DNA of 64,000 nt from Candidatus Gastranaerophilales bacterium HUM_9. Its GTDB lineage: Bacteria; Cyanobacteriota; Vampirovibrionia; Gastranaerophilales; Gastranaerophilaceae. The stretch covers positions 186,001-250,000 of the forward strand of contig DABG01000018.1 of NCBI GenBank assembly GCA_002103075.1, read 5' to 3'. Position numbers and translations under genes: made by a program. Positions 45,608-54,461 of this stretch are shown one piece after another (positions within the stretch are counted from its first letter, which is position 1; every line of letters begins with the position of its first letter). The notes beneath the pieces are model-generated. The model saw only the letters and a list, made by a program, of their open reading frames with translations. It was not told where the DNA came from and searched no databases.

Positions 45608-46936
45608 CTATTCTGGCAAAAGTACTGATATAACAGCGTTATTGACGTTCAAATATTCTTTTGCAGCATTCTGAACATCTTCAATTGTAATGCTTTCTAA
45701 AATAGGCAAATAATCTGAAACAAGAGCTAAATCATCGCAAACTGTCATATAATATCCGATGTTTTCACCAATCTCAGAAACTGTTTCTGCGTTTGAAGCA
45801 AATCTTGATTTAATTTTCTTCTTAGCTTTTTTAATCTCGTCTTCTGAAACGGTTGTCTTAATTTTTTCGATTTCAGCTTTTACAAGTTCAATAGCTTGTT
45901 CTTTATATTGAGGGTTAAAATTCGCTTGAACAAAGAAATTGCCACCATCTCTAAAAATATAATGTTCTGAATCAATCATATTAAAGATACGTTCTTTTTG
46001 GTTTTCAATAAGGTTTCTGTAAAGTCTTGAGCTTGCACCCTCTCCTAATATCAAAGATATCATATCCAATAAAATACAATTTTTAATATCAGTTGCTACA
46101 ACACCCAAATATCCGAACATCAAAAAACCTGAATTTAAACAAGCCTTATTTTCTATATATTTTGTTTCTTTTGTAGGTTTATCAATCTCATAAACTTGTT
46201 TTTCAATATTTTTTCTATCACCAAAATCGAATAATTTAGTTAGTTTATCCAAAACTTTTTCGTGGTCAAAATCCCCAACCACAATAGTAGTCATATTTGA
46301 AGGACAATAGAAAGTTTCATAATAATTCATTATTTCTTCTTGTTTAACTTGTGAAATAATTTGAGGAGTACCAATAACATCTCTTTTGTATGGGTGAGAA
46401 GTGTACATATTGTAGTTTGTAGCGTTATAAACCTTTGTCCAAGGTTGGTCTTCTCTCATTCTAATTTCTTCGATTACAACGTGACGTTCACGTTTTGTGC
46501 CAACATTTTTATCATTCACATCAAACGGCGCACCAATCTCATCATAAGGTAAAACTGGGTCAATCATCATATCAGCATGTAATTCTAATGCCAAATTAAA
46601 ATCTTCATCATTTTCACCTTTTGGTAAAGTAACATAATAATATGTATAATCTTTCCAAGTAGCCGCATTTACAATTGCACCTTTTGCTTCTAAAACCCTA
46701 TCAAACTCACCTGCAGGGTGTTTGTGAGTACCTTTAAACATCAAGTGTTCAAGAAAATGTGAAATACCATTATTTTTGTCGTTTTCATTTATTGAACCTG
46801 TACGCACCCAAGTACTAATATTTACCAATCCACCTTCTTTGTGTGCAAGAACTATTTTATGCCCGTTTTCTCTTTCATATATCTCAACATCTTTTGATAA
46901 AAACGGATATTTAACGGTTGTCTTTGATAAGCTCAT
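45608..46936 (-). CDS. M16 family zinc metallopeptidase
   Basis: 442 residues from the ATG at 46936 (AAGGAAG upstream; the in-frame codon at 47008 lies before the likely transcript start). The inverted zinc motif HFLEHLMFKGT and its downstream glutamate place it in the pitrilysin/insulinase family, processing-peptidase-like subgroup. The C-terminal M16 domain (MISLILGEGASSRLYRNLIENQ) is present. No signal peptide. It probably degrades or trims small peptides in the cytoplasm. Confidence 0.92.
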   Translation of the reverse strand: MSLSKTTVKYPFLSKDVEIYERENGHKIVLAHKEGGLVNISTWVRTGSINENDKNNGISHFLEHLMFKGTHKHPAGEFDRVLEAKGAIVNAATWKDYTYYYVTLPKGENDEDFNLALELHADMMIDPVLPYDEIGAPFDVNDKNVGTKRERHVVIEEIRMREDQPWTKVYNATNYNMYTSHPYKRDVIGTPQIISQVKQEEIMNYYETFYCPSNMTTIVVGDFDHEKVLDKLTKLFDFGDRKNIEKQVYEIDKPTKETKYIENKACLNSGFLMFGYLGVVATDIKNCILLDMISLILGEGASSRLYRNLIENQKERIFNMIDSEHYIFRDGGNFFVQANFNPQYKEQAIELVKAEIEKIKTTVSEDEIKKAKKKIKSRFASNAETVSEIGENIGYYMTVCDDLALVSDYLPILESITIEDVQNAAKEYLNVNNAVISVLLPE

Positions 46937-46990
46937 AATCTTCCTTTCATCTGTGAATTGGTTATAATCTCTTTTTAAATCATTTTTTAT

Positions 46991-46999
46991 ATTGTAGCA
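46991..46999 (-). promoter_or_regulatory. Extended -10 promoter of the M16 peptidase
   Basis: Minus strand TGCTACAAT (46999-46991). Transcription near 46984 gives a leader of about 48 bases with the AAGGAAG site. Confidence 0.5.
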
Positions 47000-47100
47000 C
47001 AAATTCAAGCATTTGTTATTCTGTTAATCAGATAAATATTCAGTTGGGGAATTTCTGTTTTCATAAAAATTCATTAGTATTTTAAAAAAAGGAGGAACTT

Positions 47101-47409
47101 ATGTTTTACAATGTTTTAAAATTAAAAGATTTAGTAGACTTAGAAAATGGTAAAAAGCTAGAAAAAAATATATTATTAGAAAATGACGGTGCTTTGCTTG
47201 TGACAGTGGCACTAAAAAAAGATGAAATACTAGATTGGCACGTATCAGATAGAGATGCTTTTGTATATGTATTTGAGGGCAAAGCAGAGTTCCATTTTGA
47301 AGCAGAAAAATTTGAAGTAAAAGATGGTGACGTTTTGATGTTCAAAAAAGATGACAACCACAAAGTCTTGGCAGTAAAAGATACTAAATTCTTGCTAGCA
47401 AGAATTTAG
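47101..47409 (+). CDS. Small cupin-domain protein
   Basis: 102 residues with a single cupin barrel: LDWHVSDRDAFVYVFEGKAEFHFE and VKDGDVLMFKKDDNHKVLAVKDTKFLL correspond to cupin motifs 1 and 2. Two histidines (in WHV and NHK) could bind metal but the full set of ligands is not obvious. AAAGGAGG lies six bases before the ATG. Monocistronic; role unknown. Confidence 0.85.
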   Translation: MFYNVLKLKDLVDLENGKKLEKNILLENDGALLVTVALKKDEILDWHVSDRDAFVYVFEGKAEFHFEAEKFEVKDGDVLMFKKDDNHKVLAVKDTKFLLARI

Positions 47410-47414
47410 ATAAA

Positions 47415-47702
47415 TGTTTGCAGGGTCTCCTCAACATCTTTATAGGGATTCCAGACTGTCATTCAGAGGCAAGGAAACAATTTTTTATAAAAATTTGCCG
47501 AAGAATCCCCCTAAACATATTTCGTTGGGGTAGAAACCCCAACCTACAACTGTCCATAATAATTTTGAATACGTCATTGCGAACGATTAAACAATTTGTA
47601 AAGTAGTAAGTGTGGCAATCCATAAATCAACTGTTCTGCGTACATAAAAAGACTTTTCTGGATTACCACGTCGTTCACGTTGTTCACTCCTCGTAATGAC
47701 GT
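47415..47702. repeat. Intergenic repeat cluster
   Basis: Units include TTTGCAGGGTCTC, GGGATTCCAGACTGTCATTCAGAGG, GCAAGGAAAC...TGCCGAAGAATCCCCC, the hairpin GTTGGGGT-AGAA-ACCCCAAC (47524-47543), GTCATTGCGAACGATTAAAC...GTGGCAATCC and TGGATTACCACGTC...CTCGTAATGACG. A short open frame across it is an artefact. Confidence 0.75.
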
Positions 47703-47740
47703 ACAAAAAGATTCCAAAAAATGTTTGCAAAACTAAAAGT

Positions 47741-47765
47741 GCGGGTTCGACTTTGTCGAACCCGC
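47741..47765 (-). terminator. Terminator-like hairpin of the HD-GYP-like gene
   Basis: Perfect 11-bp stem GCGGGTTCGAC/GTCGAACCCGC with a three-base loop, 29 bases past the stop at 47794. On the minus strand it is followed by a modest ACTTTTAGTTTT. Confidence 0.6.
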
Positions 47766-47793
47766 CCTTGTTATTATCAAATCATTTTCAGAC

Positions 47794-49152
47794 TTAGCCA
47801 AGCACTTTATACAACGCATCAACTACAATCGGATCCCATTTGATACCTGATTCTTGATTAATAACCGCCAATGCTTGTTGTTTTGTCATAGCTTTTCTGT
47901 GTGCTCTATCAGAAGTCATCGCAGAATAAGCATCAGCTACAGCGATAATTCTTGAACCCAAAGGAATAGACATTCTTTTTAAACCTTCTGGCTCACCTGA
48001 ACCGTCATAACGCTCTTTATGATAACAAATATATGGTACAACTTCTGACAAGAAGTTAATCTTCATCAAGATATTTACACCAATATTTGCATAGTTTTTA
48101 AGTTTATCCCAATCCTCTTGAGATAATTTACCTCTATTTGCAAACAATTCTTCTGGTAATGTGATTTTACCGATGTTTTGCAACAAACCAGCGTAATAAA
48201 TAAGGTCTTTTGTTTTTTCGTTCAACTTCAATTCTGAAGCAAGTTCACGAGCTAAATCAGCTGTATTTTGTGAGTGAGCAACACTATATTGACCCTTAAT
48301 ATCAACAACTTTAGCCAATGTCTTGATAAAGTTTTCTTGGTTGTCACCTAAATCACCAATCAAAGCTGTTAATTCTGCTCTCATGTGTTGTAATTCAGTG
48401 ATATCAGCATCATCTTGTCCCAACAATTCATTAACTGTGTTTATTGTTCTTTGTAAAGAAATTGATGTACCAAATAATTTTGACATAGCTTCAACTACAG
48501 AAACATAATCTTTTTTTATAGGTTTTTCTGAATAACTTTCAAGAACAAATACACCTACTACGTTTGCATTGTTGTGCATTGGAATTACTACATATTGCTT
48601 CACCTTGTCTTCATTTAATTCAGAAAATTTAGTAACACAATCCATTTTATCAGGAGAGATTACAAGAGTTTGAACATTCTTAAATGCTTGAACCATTGGT
48701 TCATCATCATCAAAATTAAACCCGATATTTTTAACCAACAAGTTCTCTTTTGAATCAATAGAAGTACCTGCAAGCACTATATCTTTTTCTAAACCATCAA
48801 GTCCACAAGCGAATTCTTTTGTTAAGAAGATATGACAAGCATCGTTTTCTACAATCTGTGTCATGGTTTTTGCGATTGAGTTATATATAATATAATCATC
48901 TTTTGAATTGAACCCAATTACAGAAAGTGTATTATTCATTGAATATACAGACACAAGCTCTGATAATTGATTCTTTAATCTAGCAACTTTATTTTTGTTA
49001 CTGCTACCTATTTTCTTTGCTAAATCTTCTGAGATAAGGTTTTCTGATATAAAATCACCTAAGTTAAGTGCAAAAATCTCTTCTAATGGATCACCTTCTA
49101 CTAAATCTATTGAACGTCCAAATAGAGATGCTCCTTTTTCTTCGTTTGTCAT
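47794..49152 (-). CDS. GAF plus degenerate HD-GYP domain protein
   Basis: 452 residues. The middle (about 70-235) resembles a GAF sensor and the C-terminal 190 residues an HD-GYP domain. The catalytic residues are largely lost: the HD dyad reads LLQNIGK, the next histidine position reads NYANIG in place of HPxxG, HHE is YHKE, and GYP is GEP. It is unlikely to hydrolyse cyclic-di-GMP and may be a ligand or protein binder. ATG at 49152 has AGAAGG upstream. Confidence 0.8.
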   Translation of the reverse strand: MTNEEKGASLFGRSIDLVEGDPLEEIFALNLGDFISENLISEDLAKKIGSSNKNKVARLKNQLSELVSVYSMNNTLSVIGFNSKDDYIIYNSIAKTMTQIVENDACHIFLTKEFACGLDGLEKDIVLAGTSIDSKENLLVKNIGFNFDDDEPMVQAFKNVQTLVISPDKMDCVTKFSELNEDKVKQYVVIPMHNNANVVGVFVLESYSEKPIKKDYVSVVEAMSKLFGTSISLQRTINTVNELLGQDDADITELQHMRAELTALIGDLGDNQENFIKTLAKVVDIKGQYSVAHSQNTADLARELASELKLNEKTKDLIYYAGLLQNIGKITLPEELFANRGKLSQEDWDKLKNYANIGVNILMKINFLSEVVPYICYHKERYDGSGEPEGLKRMSIPLGSRIIAVADAYSAMTSDRAHRKAMTKQQALAVINQESGIKWDPIVVDALYKVLG

Positions 49153-49323
49153 AGTTGTATACCTTCTAAATTAGTTTATTTTTTTGTGTCTTATCTTTGT
49201 ATGTTTCAACTAACGGCACAAATTTGAAAAACTTTAATCCAATTTACAAAATTTTATACTTTTGTTGTAGAAAATTATACTTTTGATAGAAAAATGAATT
49301 AGAATTTCAACAATAAACCAGAA

Positions 49324-49342
49324 TTTGCATAAAATATGCAAA
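49324..49342. promoter_or_regulatory. Palindrome between recN and the HD-GYP-like gene
   Basis: Perfect inverted repeat TTTGCATA-AAA-TATGCAAA. No T run follows on either strand, so an operator or hairpin is more likely than a terminator. The remaining 49153-49378 gap is AT-rich leader with TATAAT-like boxes on the minus strand (near 49254-49285). Confidence 0.35.
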
Positions 49343-49378
49343 CCTCTAAGAACTCAATATTTAAACACAAAAACCTTA

Positions 49379-51028
49379 TTAACCGATAAGAGTTTTTGCA
49401 AAATTCAATGACTCATCAGTAATTTCACCACCAGCAAGCTCAGCCAACGCATTAAGTTTATCTTTTTCAGAAAGTTGATATATACCGACTTTTGTACTAT
49501 CGCCTTGAACCTTCTTAACGTAAAAATGTCTACTTGCTTTTGCAGCTAAAATAGCTTGGTGAGTAATCATAATAATTTGTCTATATTTTGAAAGCTCTGT
49601 TATCTCATCAGCAACGGATTGAGAAGTCTTACCTGAAATACCTGTGTCGATTTCATCGAATATAACCGTATCAATATCATCTTGTTGAGCAAAAATAGAT
49701 TTTAATGCAAGCATAACCCTAGAAATTTCACCACCTGAAGCAACTTTTGCCATGGGTCTAAGTGGTTCTGATACGTTTGTTGATATCAAAAATTCAACAT
49801 CATCAATCCCATTTTCACAAAGTGAAGTTTCTTCTACTTTTATTTCAAACCTACATTTTGGAAGTTCAAGTTTAGTAAGGGTTTCAACGATTAACGCTGA
49901 TAAAACTTGAGCATAATTCTTTCTTTGTTCTGATATTGTTTTTGCAAGTTTCGTTAAATCATATTCTAGTTGTACTATTTCTTGTTCTGTTTTTTCGATT
50001 TCTACAGTTGAATTTTCAATGCTTGAATATTCTTCACTCAATTTTGTAAAAGTGTTCAAAACATCTTCTAAAGAGCTACCATACTTGCGTTTCAGTTTAT
50101 CAAGCAAGAACAATCTTTCTTGGATTTCATTCAATCTTTCTGTGTCATTATTCATTCCTTGAGAATAATCTCTCAAATTAGCACTAACCTCTTTTAAAAG
50201 CTCGTATGATTCCACAAAATTGGTTTCAATCTCGCTTAAATTTTCATCAAGAGAAACTGCTTTTGAAATATTCATTTTTATTTGAGAAAGTGCATTTATA
50301 ATTGAATTGTCATCGTTAGAAAGTGACCAATAAGAGCCACCTGTAAGTTCTTTAAGTTTTTCAGCATTTTCTAATACAGCAAGCTCTTTATTGAGTTTTT
50401 CATCTTCTTCAACATCTTCAATCCCTGCGTTTTCGATTTCATCTATTTGGAATTTTAAAAACTCTATTTGAGAATCAGTTGCTTGGTTTTGGGTTTGAAG
50501 CTTTATTAATTTTGATTTCAAATCCTGATATTCTTTATATTTTAGAGAATACTCATCAAGCATATCACCACAAGTATTCTTCGCATAAGAATCAAGAAGT
50601 TTAATATGATATTTCGGTTGTAAGAATGTATAAGACTGATGTTGAGAATGAATATCGACAATATAGTTTCTTAGTTCTTTTATAAGGTTTTGGTTTACAA
50701 GCACACCATTAATTCTATATTTTGATGATGAATTTGTAATTTCACGAGAAATAACAACTTCATTATTATCAACATCAATTTCGTTTATTTTTAACAATTC
50801 AAGTGCGTTTTTGTTGATTAAATCCACACAAATTTCTATCGTAGCTTTGTCTGAACCTGTTTTAATCACATCTTTAGAGGCTTTACCACCAAGTACAATA
50901 TCGATTGCATTTATAAGAATACTTTTACCTGCACCTGTTTCACCAGTGATTACGTTTAGGGCTGAATCAAACTCAACTTCTAGCTCATCAATAAGTATGT
51001 AGTTTTTAACAGAAATCGACTTAATCAT
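49379..51028 (-). CDS. recN: DNA repair ATPase RecN
   Basis: 549 residues, an SMC-like ATPase of double-strand-break repair. Walker A GETGAGKSIL, coiled coils in the middle (about 150-360), ABC signature region VASGGEISRVMLALKS and Walker B VIFDEIDTGISG. Complete length. No Shine-Dalgarno; the ATG coincides with the expected transcription start of a good promoter. Confidence 0.95.
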   Translation of the reverse strand: MIKSISVKNYILIDELEVEFDSALNVITGETGAGKSILINAIDIVLGGKASKDVIKTGSDKATIEICVDLINKNALELLKINEIDVDNNEVVISREITNSSSKYRINGVLVNQNLIKELRNYIVDIHSQHQSYTFLQPKYHIKLLDSYAKNTCGDMLDEYSLKYKEYQDLKSKLIKLQTQNQATDSQIEFLKFQIDEIENAGIEDVEEDEKLNKELAVLENAEKLKELTGGSYWSLSNDDNSIINALSQIKMNISKAVSLDENLSEIETNFVESYELLKEVSANLRDYSQGMNNDTERLNEIQERLFLLDKLKRKYGSSLEDVLNTFTKLSEEYSSIENSTVEIEKTEQEIVQLEYDLTKLAKTISEQRKNYAQVLSALIVETLTKLELPKCRFEIKVEETSLCENGIDDVEFLISTNVSEPLRPMAKVASGGEISRVMLALKSIFAQQDDIDTVIFDEIDTGISGKTSQSVADEITELSKYRQIIMITHQAILAAKASRHFYVKKVQGDSTKVGIYQLSEKDKLNALAELAGGEITDESLNFAKTLIG

Positions 51029-51034
51029 AACAAT

Positions 51035-51063
51035 AAATTAACTGAAAAAGGGTAATATTTCAA
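51035..51063 (-). promoter_or_regulatory. Promoter of recN, leaderless
   Basis: Minus strand TTGAAA (51063-51058), 17 bases, TAATTT (51040-51035), six bases, ATG at 51028. Confidence 0.6.
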
Positions 51064-51099
51064 GCAGGTTATCCTGAGTTGGTTTTAAAATCTTTTAAG

Positions 51100-51800
51100 T
51101 TTTTGTTGTGTTCAATCAAACTGTTGAATACAACCTACAATCTAATGGTTCTGTAACCACCTCATGTGTCATTCCGAACTTGTTTCCACTACTGTCCAGA
51201 TAATTCTGTTGAAAATTATTCAAGTTAAATAACCATATAGCATTGAAGTACTAAAGAAAAAGTTTAGACAAATATTCACAGGGATTCCGAAATAAATTCG
51301 GAATGACTGTTATTATTTAGTTCCAGTCACCCTGAACTGCGGATTTTGTGTAGAGTGAGGACATAGTCCGAAACTCGAAGTGGTACGGAGCATAGCGAAT
51401 AATATTTGCAGAGCAAATTAAATGAGCGACTGCGTAGTGTGAAACAATAATCCAAGACCGTTTCAGGGTCTCTATAACATCTTTACAGAGATTCCACGCT
51501 TGCGTTACAGAATACTTGTAGCACGCTCTGAATGACTCACCCAGACTGTCATTCAGAGGGAGTGCAACGACCGAAGAATCCCACTGAACATGTATAGCAC
51601 GTCATTACGAGGAACGGAGTGACGTGGTAATCCAGAAAAAGTCTTTTGTATGTACGCAGAACTGTTGGTTTATGGATTGCCACACTCACTATTTTACAAA
51701 CTGTTTAATCGTTCGCAATGACGGATTATATTTGTTTTTGGCATCCCCTGAACATATTTTGTTGAAGTGAAAACCCCAACCTACTGTTTACAATCTTAGT
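51100..51800. repeat. Largest intergenic repeat cluster
   Basis: About 700 bases with no gene. In order: TTGTGTTCAATCAAACTGTTGAATACAA, GGGATTCCGAAATAAATTCGGAATGAC, CCCTGAACT interrupted by element B (51339-51458) and resumed as GTTTCAGGGTC, ATTCCACGCTTGCGTTAC with CACGCTCTGAATGAC, CTGTCATTCAGAGGGAGTG...GAAGAATCCC, GTCATTACGAGGAACGGAGTGACGTGG, TGGATTGCCACACTC...GTTCGCAATGACGG, and a decayed hairpin ending AAACCCCAAC (51761-51780). Confidence 0.8.
51339..51458 (+). repeat. 120-bp structured repeat, copy B
   Basis: The same length as copy A (6229-6348) and about 93 percent identical. It splits the palindrome CCCTGAACTTGTTTCAGGG, which is intact at 11705-11724. That shows insertion into a pre-existing repeat. 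Confidence 0.85.
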
Positions 51801-51824
51801 TTTTTACCTTCATTTACCAATTTT

Positions 51825-52700
51825 CTAATCAGGGAAAATCTTTGATTTCAACTCCAATGCAGTCTTTGTAGTCGCTAATCCTGCTTGTGAGCTTTCCTTC
51901 AACATAGGTGACATCAATTGACCTGTTTGCCTCATCGCATCAATAACTTCATCAACAGGAATTTTACTCTCTATACCAGCAAGTGCCAACTCACAAGATG
52001 TAACAGCGTGTATTGATAAAATAGGGTTTCTTTTAATACAAGGAACTTCAACAAGTCCACAAACAGGGTCACAACTAAGCCCCAACAAGTTTTTCATAGC
52101 AAGAGCAACTGCATTCAATATTTCATCAATATCACCACCCATAGTTTGAGCCAAACCACCTGCACACATAGCTGAAGCAACACCACATTCTGCTTGACAA
52201 CCTGCGACTGCGCCTGCTAGTTGAACCTTGTTAGAAATAATGCTCCCTATCTTTCCTGCAGTTATTAAAAAATTAATTTGTTCTTCCTTGCTAACATTAT
52301 ATTCTTCTGCATAAGCTACTAGTACAGCTGGAACAATTCCACAAGACCCTGCCGTTGGACAAGCTACAATTCTGCCCATTCTCAAGTTTTCTTCTGATGT
52401 TGCTAAAGAATATGTAATAATTTTTTCAAAAAGTTTACCAAACAAAGCATTTCGGTTTTTATATCTATCAATCAACTTAACGCAATCATCACCACACCAG
52501 TTACTGATAGATTTTTCCGTTGAACCCATGCCTGTTTTTATGGTTTCTCGCATTACCTCAATATGATGAAATACATTTTCTCTAATATCTTCTATCTTCA
52601 TATCAGAAACTTTAGAATCTTCTTCTAGAGTCAATTCCCATATTGTTTTGTTCTCATTAACACAAGCCTCTTTAAGCTCTTTAAATGTTGATATTCCCAT
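51825..52700 (-). CDS. sdaAA: L-serine dehydratase, iron-sulfur-dependent, alpha subunit
   Basis: 291 residues. Cluster cysteines lie in GCQAECGVASAM and SCDPVCGLVEVPC, with GSCGIVPAVL nearby. With the beta subunit it deaminates serine to pyruvate and ammonia using a [4Fe-4S] cluster, the two-subunit form found in Gram-positive and other anaerobes. The start overlaps the beta-subunit stop by one base. Confidence 0.94.
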   Translation of the reverse strand: MGISTFKELKEACVNENKTIWELTLEEDSKVSDMKIEDIRENVFHHIEVMRETIKTGMGSTEKSISNWCGDDCVKLIDRYKNRNALFGKLFEKIITYSLATSEENLRMGRIVACPTAGSCGIVPAVLVAYAEEYNVSKEEQINFLITAGKIGSIISNKVQLAGAVAGCQAECGVASAMCAGGLAQTMGGDIDEILNAVALAMKNLLGLSCDPVCGLVEVPCIKRNPILSIHAVTSCELALAGIESKIPVDEVIDAMRQTGQLMSPMLKESSQAGLATTKTALELKSKIFPD

Positions 52701-53356
52701 TATTGCTCAATCTTTCTTATACAAGTTACATAATCTACATCAGAAATTTGTTCAATTTCTTTCACAATATCATCATCTGCATTAGTATCCAATGCAATAT
52801 ACATAGATGCTTTTCCACCTTTTTCGTTTCTATCACAATGAAGTGATGCAATATTTATATTCCTCGCTTGAATAATATTACTAACAGTTGAAATCATACC
52901 AGGTTTATCTTTATAAATAAGCAAAATCGTATGATAATTCCCTGAAATACCAACAGAAAACCCATTAATCGAGGTTATTTTAATCTCACCTGCACCAACA
53001 GAGTCACCAGATATATACATCTCATCATTTATCTCAATATCAACAGAATTAGGGTGTCTGCTGATATCATTAGCATACTCATACTTATAATCAATATCTT
53101 TTGTTATCTCAAAAATATGCTTGATTCTGTTATCATAAACTTTATACCCTAAAATTCCTGCTAAAAGTCCTTTTTGCGTTCCGTGACCTTTACCTGTTTG
53201 GGCAAATGAATTGTATAGTCTAAACAAAACTTTTTTAACAGGTTTTGAATAAATATTCTTAGCCATTAATCCAAGTCTAATAGCACCTGCTGTATGTGAA
53301 CTTGAAGGTCCTACCATAATTGGCGAAATTACATCAAACAATGTTTTTTGATTCAA
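52700..53356 (-). CDS. sdaAB: L-serine dehydratase, iron-sulfur-dependent, beta subunit
   Basis: 218 residues: N-terminal domain with SPIMVGPSSSHTAGAIRLG and a C-terminal ACT domain (about 145-215; ILLIYKDKPGMISTVSNIIQARNINIASL), which usually senses serine. TTG start at 53356 with GAGG eight bases upstream. Forms an operon with the alpha subunit. Confidence 0.93.
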   Translation of the reverse strand: MNQKTLFDVISPIMVGPSSSHTAGAIRLGLMAKNIYSKPVKKVLFRLYNSFAQTGKGHGTQKGLLAGILGYKVYDNRIKHIFEITKDIDYKYEYANDISRHPNSVDIEINDEMYISGDSVGAGEIKITSINGFSVGISGNYHTILLIYKDKPGMISTVSNIIQARNINIASLHCDRNEKGGKASMYIALDTNADDDIVKEIEQISDVDYVTCIRKIEQ

Positions 53357-53411
53357 CTTTTTATCCTCTTAAAACTTTTCTCTTCTCTATTAGAGATAAA
53401 AACACTTCTAC

Positions 53412-54461
53412 CTATAAAATACTTTGTTCAGTATCTTTATCAAAGAATAACATATTATTTACAGAAACTGCTAATTCAATCTCGTTTTCTATACAGAAAT
53501 CAGGTGACAACTTTGCAGAACATTTTTTACCTTGAATATCAAAATAAGCTATCTTTTCGCTACCTAACATCTCTGTTATATCGACTTTTGATTTAAACTT
53601 AATATCACCTGCCGTCATATTTTCTGGTCTTATTCCGATTATAACTTCTTTTCTATCACCGAATTTTGATTTCAATTCTTCAGGAATCTCAAAACATACC
53701 CCATCAAACTCAACATTACCATTATCTACTTTTGCATTGATAAAATTCATTTGTCCTATAAACCCTGCCACAAAAACATTTTTAGGGTGCGAATAAATAT
53801 TATCAGGACTATCAACCTGTTGTACAACACCTTTATCCAAAACCACAATTCTATCACCCATTGTCAAGGCTTCTGTTTGGTCGTGGGTAACATATATGAA
53901 TGTCGTATCTAATTTTTTGTGTAATTTTTTAATTTCAGAACGCATTTGCACCCTTAATTTAGCATCAAGATTTGAAAGTGGTTCGTCCATAAGAAAAACT
54001 TTAGGCTTTCTTACCATAGCTCGACCAAGTGCTACACGTTGACGCTGACCACCAGATAATTGCTTTGGTTTTCTATCAAGATATTGTGTCAAATCAAGGA
54101 TTTCAGCGACCTCTCTCACTTTTTCATCAATAACTTTTTTGTCATATTTTCTCATTTTCAAACCAAATGCAATATTATCATATACATTCATATGCGGATA
54201 TAATGCGTAACTTTGGAATACAAAAGCAATATCTCTATCTTTAGGGTGAATATTATTAACAACTTTATCACCAATAGAAATTGTTCCTGATGTTATATCT
54301 TCTAACCCTGCAATCATTCTTAAAATAGTTGATTTTCCACAACCTGATGCACCAACCAACACAATAAATTCCTTGTCTGCAATTTCAAGGTTTATATTAT
54401 TAATAATAACTTTTGTTTTATCATACGACTTGCAAAGCTCTTTCAAACTAACATTACTCAT
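53412..54461 (-). CDS. MalK/UgpC-type sugar ABC transporter ATPase
   Basis: 349 residues with Walker A GASGCGKST, signature LSGGQRQRVALGRAM, Walker B FLMDEPLSNLDAKLR, switch histidine (YVTHDQTEA) and the C-terminal regulatory OB domain of the MalK/MsmK group. Such ATPases can serve several permeases; no permease or binding protein is adjacent. It overlaps the degenerate kinase gene by eight bases, an unusual partner. Confidence 0.9.
   Translation of the reverse strand: MSNVSLKELCKSYDKTKVIINNINLEIADKEFIVLVGASGCGKSTILRMIAGLEDITSGTISIGDKVVNNIHPKDRDIAFVFQSYALYPHMNVYDNIAFGLKMRKYDKKVIDEKVREVAEILDLTQYLDRKPKQLSGGQRQRVALGRAMVRKPKVFLMDEPLSNLDAKLRVQMRSEIKKLHKKLDTTFIYVTHDQTEALTMGDRIVVLDKGVVQQVDSPDNIYSHPKNVFVAGFIGQMNFINAKVDNGNVEFDGVCFEIPEELKSKFGDRKEVIIGIRPENMTAGDIKFKSKVDITEMLGSEKIAYFDIQGKKCSAKLSPDFCIENEIELAVSVNNMLFFDKDTEQSIL

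Noticed and set aside
44513..45628. Plus-strand open frames opposite the FAD gene
   Set aside because: They lie antisense to a well-conserved protein and lack ribosome sites.
47418..47606. Open frame after the cupin gene
   Set aside because: Translation of repeat sequence.
47741..47765. tRNA T-arm (GGTTCGA)
   Set aside because: The sequence is a perfect stand-alone hairpin with no acceptor or anticodon arms around it.
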